Positions 22,407 through 35,053 are shown, counted from the stretch's first letter. The stretch is 64,000 nt of DNA from Fomitopsis serialis (GCF_022376445.1 NW_025955029.1:151361-215360); one strand, 5' to 3'. Numbers and translations are program-made. The notes: generated from the sequence alone by a model not told the origin.

Positions 22407-23016
22407 TCAGTAAGGTCGGCGAGCCAACATTTGTTCAATACGCCGTCAATCGACTTGGTATTCTCTGTCCCACTGGAATGTCGTCACATCGCATGTGTCG
22501 TTTGTAGCTAGTATGTGGCGAATAATACCAGACTCCTCGCGCCTCTTTCACCGAAGTAAGATCGACCAAACCCATCTACATGCGTAGTACGGCCATAGGC
22601 CACAGCGCCACTCTGGGGGACTCGGAGCGACCGTGAAATATGTACTATCCATGAACTCAGTACTACCAGTAAACCCGGAAGCCCATGTACGCCTCGAACG
22701 CAGCTCTTAAGGTCTGTGCAGCAGCCTCGGCCTCAGCCACGAACTCGCTAATCCTCCGAAGGTGGCCGGCACCGCGGTCCGAGATCCTGAGCCCGCCCCG
22801 CTCCTCCAAGACAAACCAAAATGGACCAAAGTGCTTGCCACGTGGATGTAAGTAGACAATCTCCGCTCAGGAGTCAGGCTGAGGTGCTGCCGCTTTATCG
22901 TGCTTCGTCTTGAGTTCGCGCGACTGTTGCAATTGGTCTCGAGTCCACAACTTTTCCTTGCCACTGTACGTCCCCTCGGCCTATCAATCCCCCACTCGAC
23001 GGAGCATATCGTTATT
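22407..23016. other. Intergenic, nothing recognised
   Basis: No reading frame with supporting splice sites was found on either strand. It probably contains the promoter of the gene starting at 23017. Confidence 0.45.
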
Positions 23017-24564
23017 ATGTCTGCATTCGAGAGGGAGGGTACGGCGATCCTCGCAACCTACGACGGGGCGACGTACGAACAAGCTGTGCTGCCCAAGGAT
23101 TGGCAGGCAAGTTTGCCTCATCCCCACCGTTCACGGGAGCTTGTTCGCTAATGCTTTCCCAGCTCACATACGCCAATCGACGCAGATTCTCTGTCGACCA
23201 GCAGCCGGAGAGCCAAAGCCGAGACGCCCGTGAGTCCTGCAGCCTCTCGCTCGAACGTGTTGAATCCGTACCCTTCGTATGTCCGTAGCTCGTACGCCCG
23301 AAACGGCTTTCTTTCCGACGTCAACCAGCTCGCCTCGTGAAGGCGCAATGTTTCAATTTCCAGACGTCCACCACAACAGCTTCATGCCACCGGCGCACTT
23401 TCATCTCGACAACGTCTCCGAGTGTACTGAGCTGTTGACGCTGCAAGTGAACTCTGGTACGGTTCCTGTGATGATAGAAGCCGGTGAGTGCGCTACCTGT
23501 GCAGTTCTCAGTGGCACTAACATGAGTGGCCGGCGTGTTACCTGGGAAGACGAGGGTTACGGCCGCCCGTATGCAGCGGAATGGGAGAAGGCAGCAAATA
23601 ACCAGCTGTTGGGGCCTGGCGGTAAGTGTCTAACACTTTCCTCTTTGATTCAAGCATGGTGACATGTCCGCGACGGTAGACATAAACGAAGCCCTCTCGA
23701 ATCCCGGTCACTCAGCAGCCGTTCGCGGCCACGCAGACCTCTTCGTACCGGAGAGGAGTCCACGGCCTGTTGTCGTTGCGGAACGGAACGTACCAATTAG
23801 CTGTGCGCGGGGCACGTCGCCCCTCGAATATCAACCATCATCGTCCGACAGGCCCGGGGTCGATCTGGTGAGTGGCACCACCAGGGGGTCATCAGTTACT
23901 GATGGTTTGTCCGATGCGTCAGCCTGCTCTACCCGCAAATCTCGTCGAGCAGCGAACTGTGCGCGTTCGTCCAACATCGTCCAACATCCTCATTGAGAGG
24001 GAGAGCTCGGCGCAGGCTACGGACCATGCCACCCTTCCCCAGCAAATGCCCGCTCCATCCAATGATGACGTGGTGGGCCCTAGCGATGTCCCGACGGCGT
24101 CTTCTAGCAACCTCTCGCGCGCGTCCCCGAGCAGTCTGTCGACGACATCGTCCAGCGACCTTTCGTCGATATCCTCCAGTGATCTGTCCACACAAGCTGG
24201 AGGTCGCGACTTATCCTCCATCACAGACTGGGAGCCATATCGTTTCCGCAAGGAATTTCGAGTGAAGACCGGCTGGGGCCAGACTATCTGGTATAAGCTG
24301 TCTGGAAGCGAATCCATTTCCGAACCGCCGCCGTCCCTTGACGCCGAGCCCGCGGACCTCTTTCTGTACGAGCACTCAATTCAGAAAACGGTGCAAATGT
24401 GGATCTGTGTGGCGGACGGCTCGTGGCGACAGGTACGGGTGGGGGACCCTCATCCGGATATACTGGATCGGCGTTTTCACATACAGGGCTCTGGAGAGCC
24501 GAGCTGGGTCACCAAAGGGACCATAAGTGCGTACAACAGCCGGAAGAAGAGGGAGCGTCGATAG
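23017..24564 (+). CDS. Hypothetical Ser-rich protein with a GC-AG intron
   Basis: Six exons, 23017-23106, 23163-23229, 23289-23483, 23550-23621, 23680-23867, 23923-24564; 417 aa. Intron 1 starts GCAAGT and ends CCCAG, a non-canonical GC-AG intron; the other four are GT-AG. The centre (about residues 235-290) is a run of Ser with Asp/Leu (SSSDLSSISSSDLS). The last 120 residues look folded: DWEPYRFRKEFRVKTGWGQ, LFLYEHSIQKTVQMWICV, WRQVRVGDPHPDILDRRF, ending in basic KKRERR. No known domain recognised. It sits between the RING pair and the long orphan gene, same strand. Confidence 0.6.
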
Positions 24565-24670
24565 AGTGTGCAGTATTCATCTTATGCCGTCTTATGCGTA
24601 ACGATAGTCACGGCGTTGTTCCCAGCGTCGTGCGCTTACGGTCGTCGTCCTACACATATGCATTCACACC

Positions 24671-25018
24671 ATGAGAGATCCTCCTGGCCACGCCGGAATT
24701 GTACATGTAAGTACGTAGCTTACGCGACTCGCCGCCAGCACGTGATTTTGAAAGTCGCGACAGCAGTGGCACTGGCAGCAGCCTGAGAGTCATGTATGGT
24801 GCAGGTTCCGAGGCTACTTACGTGGCGTCATGCACACAGTGTGGTTCGTGGCCACGATGTCTTGGTCTACGTGGCCATGCACCGGCTCGTGGTCGGACGA
24901 TGCGAGATTGGTTTGTGACCAGCGGCACCTCTACAAGATCTACTCTACTGAGACTCACGTTCTGACTGCAGCAACGCCCCGCATCTTGCACATTGATCTG
25001 TGGGCTCTAGCCCCTTGA
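24671..25018 (+). CDS. Possible small 3-exon gene (62 aa)
   Basis: Exons 24671-24706, 24805-24910 and 24972-25018 join in phase to a 62-residue product with no recognised domain. The splice sites are good (GTAAGTACG donor, GTGCAG and CTGCAG acceptors), but such short models arise by chance; the interval may instead be the 5' flank of the next gene, whose ATG is 19 bp further on. Confidence 0.25.
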
Positions 25019-25036
25019 CCTGCGCCTCACGACGGG

Positions 25037-28000
25037 ATGGTTGATGTACATCCCCGGGCTGTCACCGACGCCTCTCCTGGTATGTACGCTTGTCTCCGAG
25101 TCAGAAACATGGAAATAATACCAATTCTAGGTGGAGATGTGCAGCAAGAATCGACAGGTAATGGGTGATTTATCCAAACCGTCCCTGTTGCTCATAACTG
25201 TGTCTTACAGCAGCTGTGTCAAAAGACATGCCTCCAAGTACCTCCGCCGAACGGCGTGCCTTTGATGATCCAGGCGAAGCCGTAATGGGCCAGACAGGTC
25301 AGAGTGGCTAAGCCGGACTGTTGAATCGTGACTGATGCGTCGCCGAAGTCCCAGCCGACACACCGTCGTCCGCAGAAATGAATGCCGAAAGCCCACACGG
25401 AGGTCCTGCCAGGGATCATGAAGGAGTGGCGTTAGGTATGGACGCCGTTCAGTGGTTGGCGCGAATCCACAGCTTGATCCATACGTGATGCGTCTACAGG
25501 TGTTCCACGACCGTCCAGAACGAAACGTAGAAGAGACGAGAGCCCAGCGGAAGAACGTATTACGGCAGCTGGCGTCGCAGTGCCCGAAGTTGGTGGCGCA
25601 GCTGCCAGTTCCAATGACGCCGAAGAAGGGGACGATGTTGTGGACGACTTGATCGTCGAGGACCTGCTTCTTCCCTCAGATGATGATGGCTCGAACGACA
25701 GTCGTGCCGCCTGGGAAATCCCAGACGACTGGAAACCCATCAAACGGAGGCGCATTGAATACAGCAAGAGCCCCTCTCCCGATATCGTCACTTACATGCC
25801 CAGCCAATCTTCCACTGCACAACGACCATCACCCACGCATGCTGCGGGGGTATCGTCACATCATGATACTCACCCGACCCCGCCACAAACCACGTCAGCA
25901 GCTTCTGGCACGGACGCGATCGGCGATGTAGCTCAAGAGCAACCAGGTCCAGCCACGATTCAAGGCAGCTCGGATGGCATCGTGCGCGCGACCGACACGA
26001 ACGTCCCAACGGCTAGACTCTCCGAGGCGCCCTCACGCGCGGAAAGACATGCACGCTTCACGGGTCGTCGGCGTACGGTCTCCCCTGAGCACGCCCGACG
26101 CCGCTGCAGCCGTTCTCGATCTCCGACTGTGCCTCGCGTCCGGGCTAGATCCATCGAGGGATCGGTTCCTACTAGGGTTTCGACGAAGGCACGCTCCGTC
26201 AACTCCTCGGATCCACGCGTGGCAGGCGTAGGCCCTCCGATGGCTCGATTGCCTGAAACGCCTTCACGCGCGCAGAGAGCTGCGCGTCTTTTGGATCGTA
26301 GGGCTGCGACCTCCCCTGAGCGCGGTCGACGACGCCGCAGTCGCTCTGCGTCCCCGAACGGACCTCGCACCCGCCCAAGTCGACCCACGTCAAGGCGCCG
26401 TAGTCGCGGCCGTGCAGGGCCTGGGCCGGGCCTGTCCACTGTGATTGAGGGTGCGGTCGATGCATCAGCAGTAGAGCGAATGACCTTGCCACTCGGCGAG
26501 GTCGCCCCACAGTCGTTGGATTCGAGCGAGTCTGCGTCGGCCAGCCATACAGCCTTGTCGTCTTTGCAGGTGTCAGACACGCCCGCGCGTGGTGTACTGG
26601 AGTCGGGCATGAGCAGCAAGGATCAAGCTGAAGTGACCATCGAGCCAACAGAACAGGCCACTGGCACCGGGCCAGGAGAACATGCCACCGCGGTCAGCCA
26701 AGACAGTTCACCGCAATACCTTCACTTGATTCGAGGAAGCTCACCTGATGGGCGGATTTTGCAACCACAGCCACCTGACGCCTCTGCCGCTGAACCCAGC
26801 ACCGCGCGTGGCGGGCACAACGCGCTGCAGCGTCACCGGAGCGCGTCAATGGACGACAGGCCTCGTCATGGCGGGCTGGTGCCTTCAGGAGCTGATGTTC
26901 GTCTGTTGCGGCCATCGTACCCACTCGTCGCTCCGCGTGATGACGGAGCTGATCATCGAACAGCTCTGAGCGAAGGGCGAATAGTTCAAGGCGGTCGGAG
27001 TGACATCGCGGAACTTGTACCCGGTTCGTTTGGCGATTATCCCCGTGTTGTGATTCTGATTGTGTCAATCTGCAGCTTTGCGCAATGAAGAGGCCGCGTC
27101 AATTTCTTACGCTACGTATCCTGCTGGTCGTGTCACAAACACAGATGAAGAGATAGTGTATGCCACCGGCGCGCGTCATATGCATGTCCAATCCCCGGGC
27201 TATGTAAATTTGGAACCAGTTTCTTCAGACAGTCAACGCGAAGGATCGCAGGCTGAAACCTCTAACGTCGCTTTGCAGCAACCAAGCCACGACCGTGTGG
27301 GCTCCAGCTCTAGGCATCATTCCTTGAGCAGAGCCGCCTCCTCTGATGCTCCAGCCGCCGGAGATGTGGGCCCTGGGGTTGGTTGGACAGGATATGTAGA
27401 GAGCGTGCTGGATGGTCCACTTGGAGAATCGAGCAATGCCCGTTCTGACGCTCGCAGCGAGGTACGCCGTGTCGTTCTCCTTGAGGGGGCAATATATTGA
27501 ATACAAGCTTCAGCCTCGCGCCGATGACGACGTAATTGTGTTGGGAGAGCGTCACGAAACACCGTTGTCGGACGCTCATATCTCTACGGTGCCGGTCGCT
27601 CATGTCGACGACACCATATTATATCCGCGTGAGGAGGAACACGATGCGGCCGACGGCGAGTCACCAACTAGACCGCCCGTCCTGGAATTGAACTCGATGC
27701 CTAGCGGCTCCACGCTAGCCTCTTACGGACTAGTTACGCTCAGCGTAGGCGAAGACACATCGTCGGCATTGACTCAGATACCAGCGCTGGCTGAATCGCG
27801 CGCTGGTATGGGCTCACACGGCGCACGGCGCATTCGCCAGCCGACACCTGGAGGGATGGTCCCCGGTCCTCATTTCCTGAACACCCCGCTCGAATCCTCT
27901 CGGGAATCTGGCCATAACCGCCACCAAACGTCCGCAGGAGGTACTATCTCACCGGAGAGGCCGAGCCTCGATCGCCGGAACCGAGCTATTTCGTTGTTGG

Positions 28001-30074
28001 ATGGGATTACCTCGTTGATTAGCCGCGTATCGGGGTCGTCTCCTTCAGCCTCAGGCTCCGGGATAATACCGGGGCCTACAGCGTTCGGCTCGTCTTCCGT
28101 GAATACGGTTCACCAGACCCAGCACGCACCGGGCTCCGATGTCGATGTATCCCTCCCCGCGCAGGGCGATGATGTGCCACCACGTCCCCGGAAGCCCGCA
28201 TTCAACAGCCCGCATTTTGACAGTTTCCTCGAACCGACCGCCCGTACACCGGATGACGCAATGATTGGGCCTCCAGGTCGAGCGGCAGCTACGGGCGCTG
28301 GCGACCTCCTACTATCGGAACGGAACACACCGCGCGACATTGACCGACTCCTTGCGAGACAGCAGCGCGGTCCTCCAGTGACTGACGAAGACGTGGATAT
28401 GGGTTCGGATCGCCAGATGCCTATCAACCGTGATGTCATGGAAAACGAGATCGTCCCCGATGTTGCGGAAGGCATCCCAGACGGCCATGCCGCTGCATCC
28501 ACGCAAGACGTCCAGATGGCCGACGAGGACCTCGGATGCAGCCGAGAAGAACCAGTCAGTGAATTCCCCGGCCCAGAGGCGAGGCGCACACAGAGTCCCT
28601 CAGTTACTCAAGACGCGCCCAACCAAGTCGACGCCCGTCCTGCACAGCAGAACGGTGTCGACCCAGACAGCGCTGAAATCCATAGGCCCGAGCCTTCAGG
28701 AGGGCACACCTGGGGCGGTCGTACTGTGAGTGTGAACGCGATTCCCGAGCGTCGTTGATTAACGTCTGCGCGTAGGTCATACCTGCGTCTCGAGACGACA
28801 TTCACCGGATCGACAAGGAGATGGGCGCCATTCACGGGGAGGTCAAGGCGATAAGAGAAGTACTAACGAGCAAGCTTGGAAAAGGAAAAGGAAAAGGCAG
28901 AGCAGAGAATGACTCGGATGCTGACGATGAAAGCGACGAACCGAGTCTGCCACTCAAGCGACCCAAGAAGTATGGATTTCCTAAGCGCCGACCTGCGGAT
29001 GCAACGGAACTCGCGGTGCGATTCCTCATACTTCAATCCCACAAAGTTAGCTTAACTCGTTGTCAGTCTGATGTTCGGAGCCACACCCGTGTGCTCATGA
29101 AGCGCGAGACGCGTGACTCCCGTATCCGGCGTCGATCAGTCGCGACACCGGAAGAGCTTGAAGGCTTCCAAGAAGGCCGCTGTTGTACTGCGAAGAAGTT
29201 CAAACTAGACTTGAAGGGCACGGCGGCCAACAAATGGAACAAGTCCGCAACGGAGGTGTTTACTGACAATTTCCTAGAATGCAAGCAATACCAGTGTAAG
29301 AAGAGGTCAGAGATATCGGCGGCGTTTAGGTCCCACTTGCGGGGGCTAATCAAGAAGTACGAGGAGCAACTGTTGAAACCGACCCCGGAAGCCGTCCTTG
29401 CGAAGAAATGGCAGCACAGTCGCCTGCAGCGGAAGCAGAACGTGAGTGTCTCAGTATCATGGGTTGCATGATACCTAAGTCATGAGCATAGAAATTTCAA
29501 CGGCGACTCGCCTCTTGTCTAATGTACGACCAGCTGCTCCCTCATCAAGAATTCTTGAGAATTCTTGGTCCCAACGGCATGAGCTCGGACGAGCCTGACA
29601 GTACCCCAGGACAGTTCCGTGTGCTGCTTAAGCCGTGGAGACAATCGCAAATCTCTCGGTTTATGGGTGTCTTCGATGCTGCATACGAAAGATACAGGGC
29701 TCCACCAGGCCTGCCGGTGACGCGCGGTGCCTTGCCCGGTCGCCGCGTAGCCTCTGATCCAGTCGCAATCGACGACAACCAACCGGCCGTCAAGGGACTA
29801 CCGATCAACGCCTATGACCCGCATTGGTATGGTCGGCTTTCAAGCATCCAGAAACAAGAATTGTGCGTCGTCTCTAAGCCTTACGACTTCAGCATCGAGT
29901 CCGACTTCTTGCGGTGAGGGTGTACTATTTCTTGACATGCGTAACCACGTCTGACAGCTACACATCAGGGATATGGGTCTGCGACCTATCGTTTGGCCCA
30001 GTCTGATATCAGACAGTGCGCTTGAAGAGGAACCTGAAAACGCGGAAGCGGGGCCGAGCAACTTGCGGCGATAG
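25037..30074 (+). CDS. Large orphan Ser/Arg-rich protein, 1502 aa, 11 exons
   Basis: Exons 25037-25079, 25131-25157, 25211-25297, 25349-25435, 25500-27023, 27076-27461, 27514-28725, 28776-29015, 29067-29441, 29492-29913, 29969-30074 total 4509 nt with every phase correct. Exon 2 is only 27 nt. The first ~1100 residues are disordered: an acidic block, then two copies of a ~60-residue Arg/Ser unit (RLSEAPSRAERHARF and RLPETPSRAQRAARL) resembling SR/RS domains, then Ser/Pro-rich sequence. A helix after exon 8 start (DDIHRIDKEMGAIHGEVKAI) and KGKGKG follow. The last ~350 residues look folded, with VRSHTRVLMKRETRD, CCTAKKFKLDLKG, ISAAFRSHLRGLIKKYEE and PNGMSSDEPD; I recall GMSSDE proteins as an abundant unnamed mushroom family. 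Function unknown; nuclear location is a guess from the basic blocks. Confidence 0.75.
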
Positions 30075-30674
30075 GGACTTATGTTGGCACTCGCGACGAT
30101 CGGGCGCATGGTACGTATGTGGCGTGGACAGTAGGCGGCATGGAGACAGTATGTGGCGTGGGGACAGTACACTACATCGACGCGTACACCTTGGAGAAAG
30201 CTATGTCATTATAATGGTATGAGTCAATGCCGGGGCCGTATCCGAGGTGTCAAACGCGCACGAGTCTGGCTGTGCGTCTGAGACTGATACTGACCGCGCA
30301 TCCTCCGAGTGGCTCAACATGTACACGCAGACTCAGGGGGTCGCATGCAGCCATACCAGCGCGCCTCGCGCATGGAACTGAGTCGTTCCGGAGCGTACTA
30401 GATATGGCGAGGCTGTGTTTTGGTTTTTGCTTTTGTTCTCACTGACAATACAAGCCTTCCTTCAGGTCGGCGAATGCTACACGTCAGCGCATTGCCATGG
30501 ACAATGCGCGGTGACATCTCGTCCTGATGCATATGTATGTGCCATGTGGCTGGTGCTTATTGCAGGCCGTATTGTTCCCAAGTCTTAAAGTTTCTCGCGA
30601 TCGCACCCCCTCTCTACGCAACGCGTACAACAAAGCCCTCGCTGGAGCCAGTACAGACCGCGGCACCGAACACC
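30075..30674. other. Intergenic with short GTGGCGTG/GACAGTA repeats
   Basis: Between 30115 and 30175 the words ATGTGGCGTGG and GACAGTA alternate in two to three imperfect copies. No gene recognised. Confidence 0.55.
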
Positions 30675-31423
30675 ATGTTGGGTTTCAAGCCTGCAAGAAC
30701 GCCATTTTCGTCAGTGGAGCGGTACGTGCCAGTTCCGTTGAATGGCATGGGTTTATTGACATTGCCGTATAGTAGGGATGAAAGTCAACTGATCAAAAAG
30801 CGTTACCGGGAGACGGATGATGCGTTTGACGAAGGAGGTCAATCAGCTCCGGATCCACACTCCCCTCGATGTGACTATAGTCCAATGAGCACTGTGAACA
30901 TGCGCGATCAACCGAAGTCAAAGCGCAGATGCTTGTCTCCCTGTTCTGTGCCGACGAGCGACGACTACATGTAGGTGTCTTTTGCAGTATCACGTATGAG
31001 CTGCAGCAAACAACGGCATCTCAACAGCATGTCCGACCGAAATCAAGAGCCTGAGGTCGTCGCCAGCAGTGGTAGTGCAGACACTGCGTGCGGGACCGTC
31101 ACGGTTGCGACTGGATCAGCAATGCCCGACGCAGCGTCGTACCTTTCCTATCCCCGGTCGTCCGGCACAGTTCCAATTTCAGCCCCTGGTGTTGGTCCGT
31201 CGCACGATGTCGCGCAGGCTGCTTGGGCCGCAGACTTGGTCACTGTCTACGAGGTCAGAATTGTTGTACGCGTCGCGTAGTATTCATGCGCTTATCTTGA
31301 CGTTGATAGCGCCTGGACAGCCTGACGTGCCGGATATCATGCGTTCAGGCCGATATGTACGAGGTAATGAGTATCCTGGCTGATATCAAGATGCAACTGT
31401 CCGAGCGCGGACTCCGTGGTTAG
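30675..31423 (+). CDS. Hypothetical protein with C-terminal coiled coil
   Basis: Four exons, 30675-30721, 30773-30970, 31028-31253, 31310-31423; 194 aa, phases agree. N-terminal half is charged (DESQLIKKRYRETDDAF, QPKSKRRCLS), the middle is Ser/Gly/Ala-rich, and the end is a heptad-like helix (VYERLDSLTCRISCVQ ADMYEVMSILADIKMQL). The same plan (disordered body, short coiled coil) is seen in part of the 1502-aa neighbour, but no sequence identity is obvious. Function unknown. Confidence 0.5.
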
Positions 31424-32499
31424 GTCAGTGTAGGCCTGCTTGTCGATCGCGATCCATGCAGAAACACTCACCTTTTGTTGCTGCGTTTAGTACTGGCAAT
31501 ACCTGTAGAGCCTGCAAATTGCATCGTTTTCGAATTCATGAAAACTGAAAATGTCTGTGTGCGGGCCGGGAGAGTGCAATGCGCGTATGTGTATTATGTG
31601 TATATGCCATAGTAGTATAAGCTTAAGTACACCGGCGTAGTCTCCGGGATGGCAAACCCCGTTCTCGTCAATCAAGGCGCACACAACGCGAATGGATCCG
31701 ACGCCGTGCACGAAGGACCGCCAAGCTCCTCGAGTGCCTGCATAGTAATCGTTATTCTAACTAGAAGAGGACGCGCGCAGGAGGAGATTAGGCGCGCATC
31801 GCTCTCCTCACTTCGTCGGTCGTCTCAAAAGCCCAGCTACAGCTAAGTACCCGCTTTCGATCCTCTCTCGCTTTCCTATATAAGTTACAACAACTCTAGA
31901 CTACATCAGACGAGCATCGGCGGCAGGCGCAGGCAGCTACATAGCTTCGCCGGGGGAGCAGGCGAGGGACTCTAGCCAAGAAATCCAAGGCGAGCTGGTC
32001 TCTCCCGCGCCAGGCCACGACACTGTGATTGACGCGTCCTACGCGTGGTAAGCTCCTCAAATACTTCACCGAGCACCGAGCGCAACGACCGCTCCGCAAC
32101 GAAGGTCAGGCGACCTGGAGAGGAAGACGAGCACCGCTCGTCGGCAACGCAGAGCCCTGGGACACTCGGTGTTAGGAAGACCCGTACGAGCTCGACGGAG
32201 GACATACCGGGTGCCCTCGCTGCGGACAAGGTCATTCTTGCGGAGGGTGCGTTATCCCACTTCTGGGACTCGGAGATCAGTGCGGACAGCGCAGCTGCGA
32301 TGTACGCAGAGGAGAGCAAGTGCACGATCCACGCGAGGCTGTGAAACGGGTTCTACCCTGCACTTGCACGCTGCCATACTGCGCTGACGTTGATCAACCC
32401 AGAGACAGGCGCGACCCGGTACAAGGTGCACTAGCAGAGCCTCGACGAGGCGGTGCTGATCGGACGCGGACGCGGGCACGGGGAACATAGCTTGTATAG
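31424..32499. other. Gene-poor, degenerate coding-like sequence
   Basis: Includes AT-rich spacer (31480-31640) and a GC-rich part (31900-32450) with interrupted reading frames. At 32045-32344 a reading with IPGALAADKVILAEGALSHF is open but has no spliceable partners; it could be another gene relic. Nothing can be named. Confidence 0.4.
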
Positions 32500-33262
32500 G
32501 ACGTCGTGACACTTTCCACTACAAGTAAGTATCGCGAGTACGACACTACGCAACGGCGACGAGCGCCGAGTCGTCACGACACAGAGATTCAGGCGGAAGA
32601 TTACGTGTCCCGACTTCAGGCGATCCGCAAGCAAGTGATTGAGCAGCTAGACAGCACGCACGGCGGGTTCGGGCGAAGTTCCCGCAAGTGGCGACCACGA
32701 CCGGGTTCCTCACGCGCTTCGCCGCTGCTGAGCGGCGTCCCTCCGACACCAAGTTCGCGTCAAGTGCCGGCACCGCTACCAAATCACCGAACGTGGAAGG
32801 TTTGGGGCTACTTGGACGCAGAGCCGCACGAAGCTGCAGACTTAGAGGTCGAGACGGACCACCCGGCGAAGACAGCAGACGGTGGAGAAGGCAGCGTTTA
32901 CGATAGGGAAGGTAAATGCGGGTGGTGTGCACGACCACGTCGGTGGCTGGGTCGGCGGCGCGGTACTCGGTCGACGAGCGGTGGCATGTGCCGCATCTCG
33001 AGAAGATGCTCTACGACCAGGCCCAACTCCTCCGCTCTATGCTCTATGCTCAGTCGAGCTGTACCTCCGAGTCCTGCTCCCGGAGACTTACACACAGTGC
33101 GCGTCGCTCATCGGGTTCACGCGCTCGAGCCTTGCGCACCCCCTCCGTGCTGACGAGCCCCGACGGCGAATTCTCCAGCGCGGACCGGATGATGCAGACT
33201 CGCTCACGACCTTCAAAAGCACGAAGAAGCGCGAGGGCGCGTTCTACACGCGGACGGTTTGA
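32500..33262 (+). pseudogene. SPATA20/YyaL-type thioredoxin-domain protein relic
   Basis: Pieces of this conserved family appear in the right order but in all three frames: STHGGFGRSSRK (near 32655), TTGFLTRFAAAE (near 32700), [10 protein letters not shown] (near 32925), [20 protein letters not shown] then QAQLL (32960-33035), [11 protein letters not shown] (near 33150) and [17 protein letters not shown] (33190-33255). In family members these motifs are contiguous (DHVGGGFARYSVDxxWxVPHFEKMLYDNA..; SPEGGFYSAEDADS; EGAFYVWT). Several small indels break the frame, the N-terminal thioredoxin-like part with HWCHVM is missing, and the C-terminal half is absent. A clear pseudogene. Confidence 0.8.
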
Positions 33263-34255
33263 GAGGGCTGACTGACATGGTACAGGATAGTTCAGGCGTA
33301 GGCCATGTCGACGGAGCATGGGCCGACCCGCCAACTCGATCGGTCATAACCACGATGCATGATGGCGGCAGTTCGTCCCCGCATTCCCAACGGCTGCTGA
33401 GGTACGTCGCAGACATGTTCGTTCCCTTTTCTTTACTTCCCCTTTCATTACCTCGTAACTCGTCCTTCGCTAACTATCGTTCTGCTGTCGATGCGGTATA
33501 ATGGCTCGGCGTGTCCATCGCCGTTAAGCTTTCGAGCTCTACGTGCGCCGTTGTACGTTTGTTTGATGTCCGTCTGAGAACAGAGGGACAGACCTGGGTA
33601 AGCTGTCCAAGACTTCGGGTGTGCAGCACACGGAACGAGCCTGTGCGTTATACCGCAAAGAAAAAACGTGACGCCAAAGTGTCGCCCAAACGCTAGCAAT
33701 GTACGCCGCCATGGTTCAGCTACGAGGAGATGCTACCTTTCAAGAAGGGAGATGCTACGATTAAAGAAGACCCTCTCCTAGGCTGACGTGTACGTGTACG
33801 GTCTGTGCACGTATACGTGTATACGTGTATATCACAACAAGCACTTCTTTGTCTGCCACTCGGCGCAGAGCCCGGACGGATGTCTCCATTGGTACGTACG
33901 ATCGTACCTGGGCCCACCTTACCCCTAGAGGTGACGCGGGAACTCAGCCTCCTAGTCGACTTGAAGGTGCCAGCAATAGTCGATTTCTTTCTGCTGTACA
34001 TGTTGACGAAGGTCCACGTCTGCTCTCAATGACGTGGCATGCTAACGTGTATGCCAACGTGTATGCTAACGTGTATGCTAACGTGTATCTTCCTCCTGCA
34101 GGTCAGATGTACACCACATGGCCACGGACGTTTGTCTAAGCCCGCACAATGGACAAGCATACCCGAAGGCGTGCGCGTCTCTAGGTGCGCCGAACTATAA
34201 AGCAAGGCCGTTTGTCGCGGTGTCATACTCACAACACTCTCTTCTCTTCCTCAAC
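33263..34255. other. Intergenic, microsatellite-like DNA
   Basis: No gene recognised. ACGTGTA/TACGTGTATA words cluster at 33787-33835. The last ~100 bp before 34256 are CT-rich (CACTCTCTTCTCTTCCTC), as in a fungal promoter. Confidence 0.5.
34043..34090. repeat. Four tandem 12-bp repeats (TAACGTGTATGC)
   Basis: The unit TAACGTGTATGC is repeated four times with single-base changes (second copy starts C). Confidence 0.85.
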
Positions 34256-35053
34256 ATGGCTCAAGCTCTCACCGATATAGACTTATCAAACTACGATATC
34301 GTCTTGACAAATCAAAGGCTAGATCCCTCATCTGTGCCCACCAGTACTCAGGTCCACCTGGAGGTATTGGCGAAAGTAGTGAGTGGTGACCTTATTTCCT
34401 GTATCTCAACTTCTGATGATTATTGCACCGGCTGTTTGCAGCGCCGCCTTACCCTTGACGGTGCCGCCGCCTTGGCCGTCTTTACAACCACGCCATCCTC
34501 GGAATTTGAGCCGTTTCCTTACAACCCAGAGCCAGCCACTCCCCACGCTGGAGGCAACACTGCCCGGGGCGATGGAGTAGGTGTGGGCAGAGACGCTGCC
34601 GAAGGACAACGCGCTGCTGCAGAAGGCGCCACTAAGGAGAACGACAGCGGTGTCGGTCCTCAGCACGACGATGATCTCGGCGCGAACCCCGCGTCGCTCG
34701 ACGGTAGCGCTGTACAGGGAACGATACGGCTTTCATTTCAATCGGACGAACAATTCTGGGATATGATGAGTCGCAGGGCCTGCGGTACGTGCACCTCATT
34801 TCGGTCGCGCCCCAGCTGACGATTGGCGGCAGAATACATAGAATGCAGTCCGGCGAAGTTCAGGGAGGCCAAGGAAGTATACATCGTCAAGATGGCGGTA
34901 CGTGTGTGTTTGCTGCATAATCATATACAATCTCTGAATCGGAGCTTGTAGACTCCAGGTAGCTGGGTCATTACCTTGTTTGTGCGCAAGGAAGTGGAGG
35001 GACGCGCTGTGAGCCACCTCGTCAACCCTATTCTGGCTCATACGCCGCTCTGA
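34256..35053 (+). CDS. Hypothetical protein, 210 aa
   Basis: Four exons, 34256-34378, 34442-34784, 34833-34897, 34952-35053; phases agree. Starts MAQALTDIDLSNYDIVLTN; middle is Ala/Gly/Glu-rich and probably disordered; the end looks folded (FQSDEQFWDMMSRRA, CSPAKFREAKEVYIVKM, WVITLFVRKEVEG). No domain recognised. Ordinary CT-rich leader before the ATG supports the start. Confidence 0.5.
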
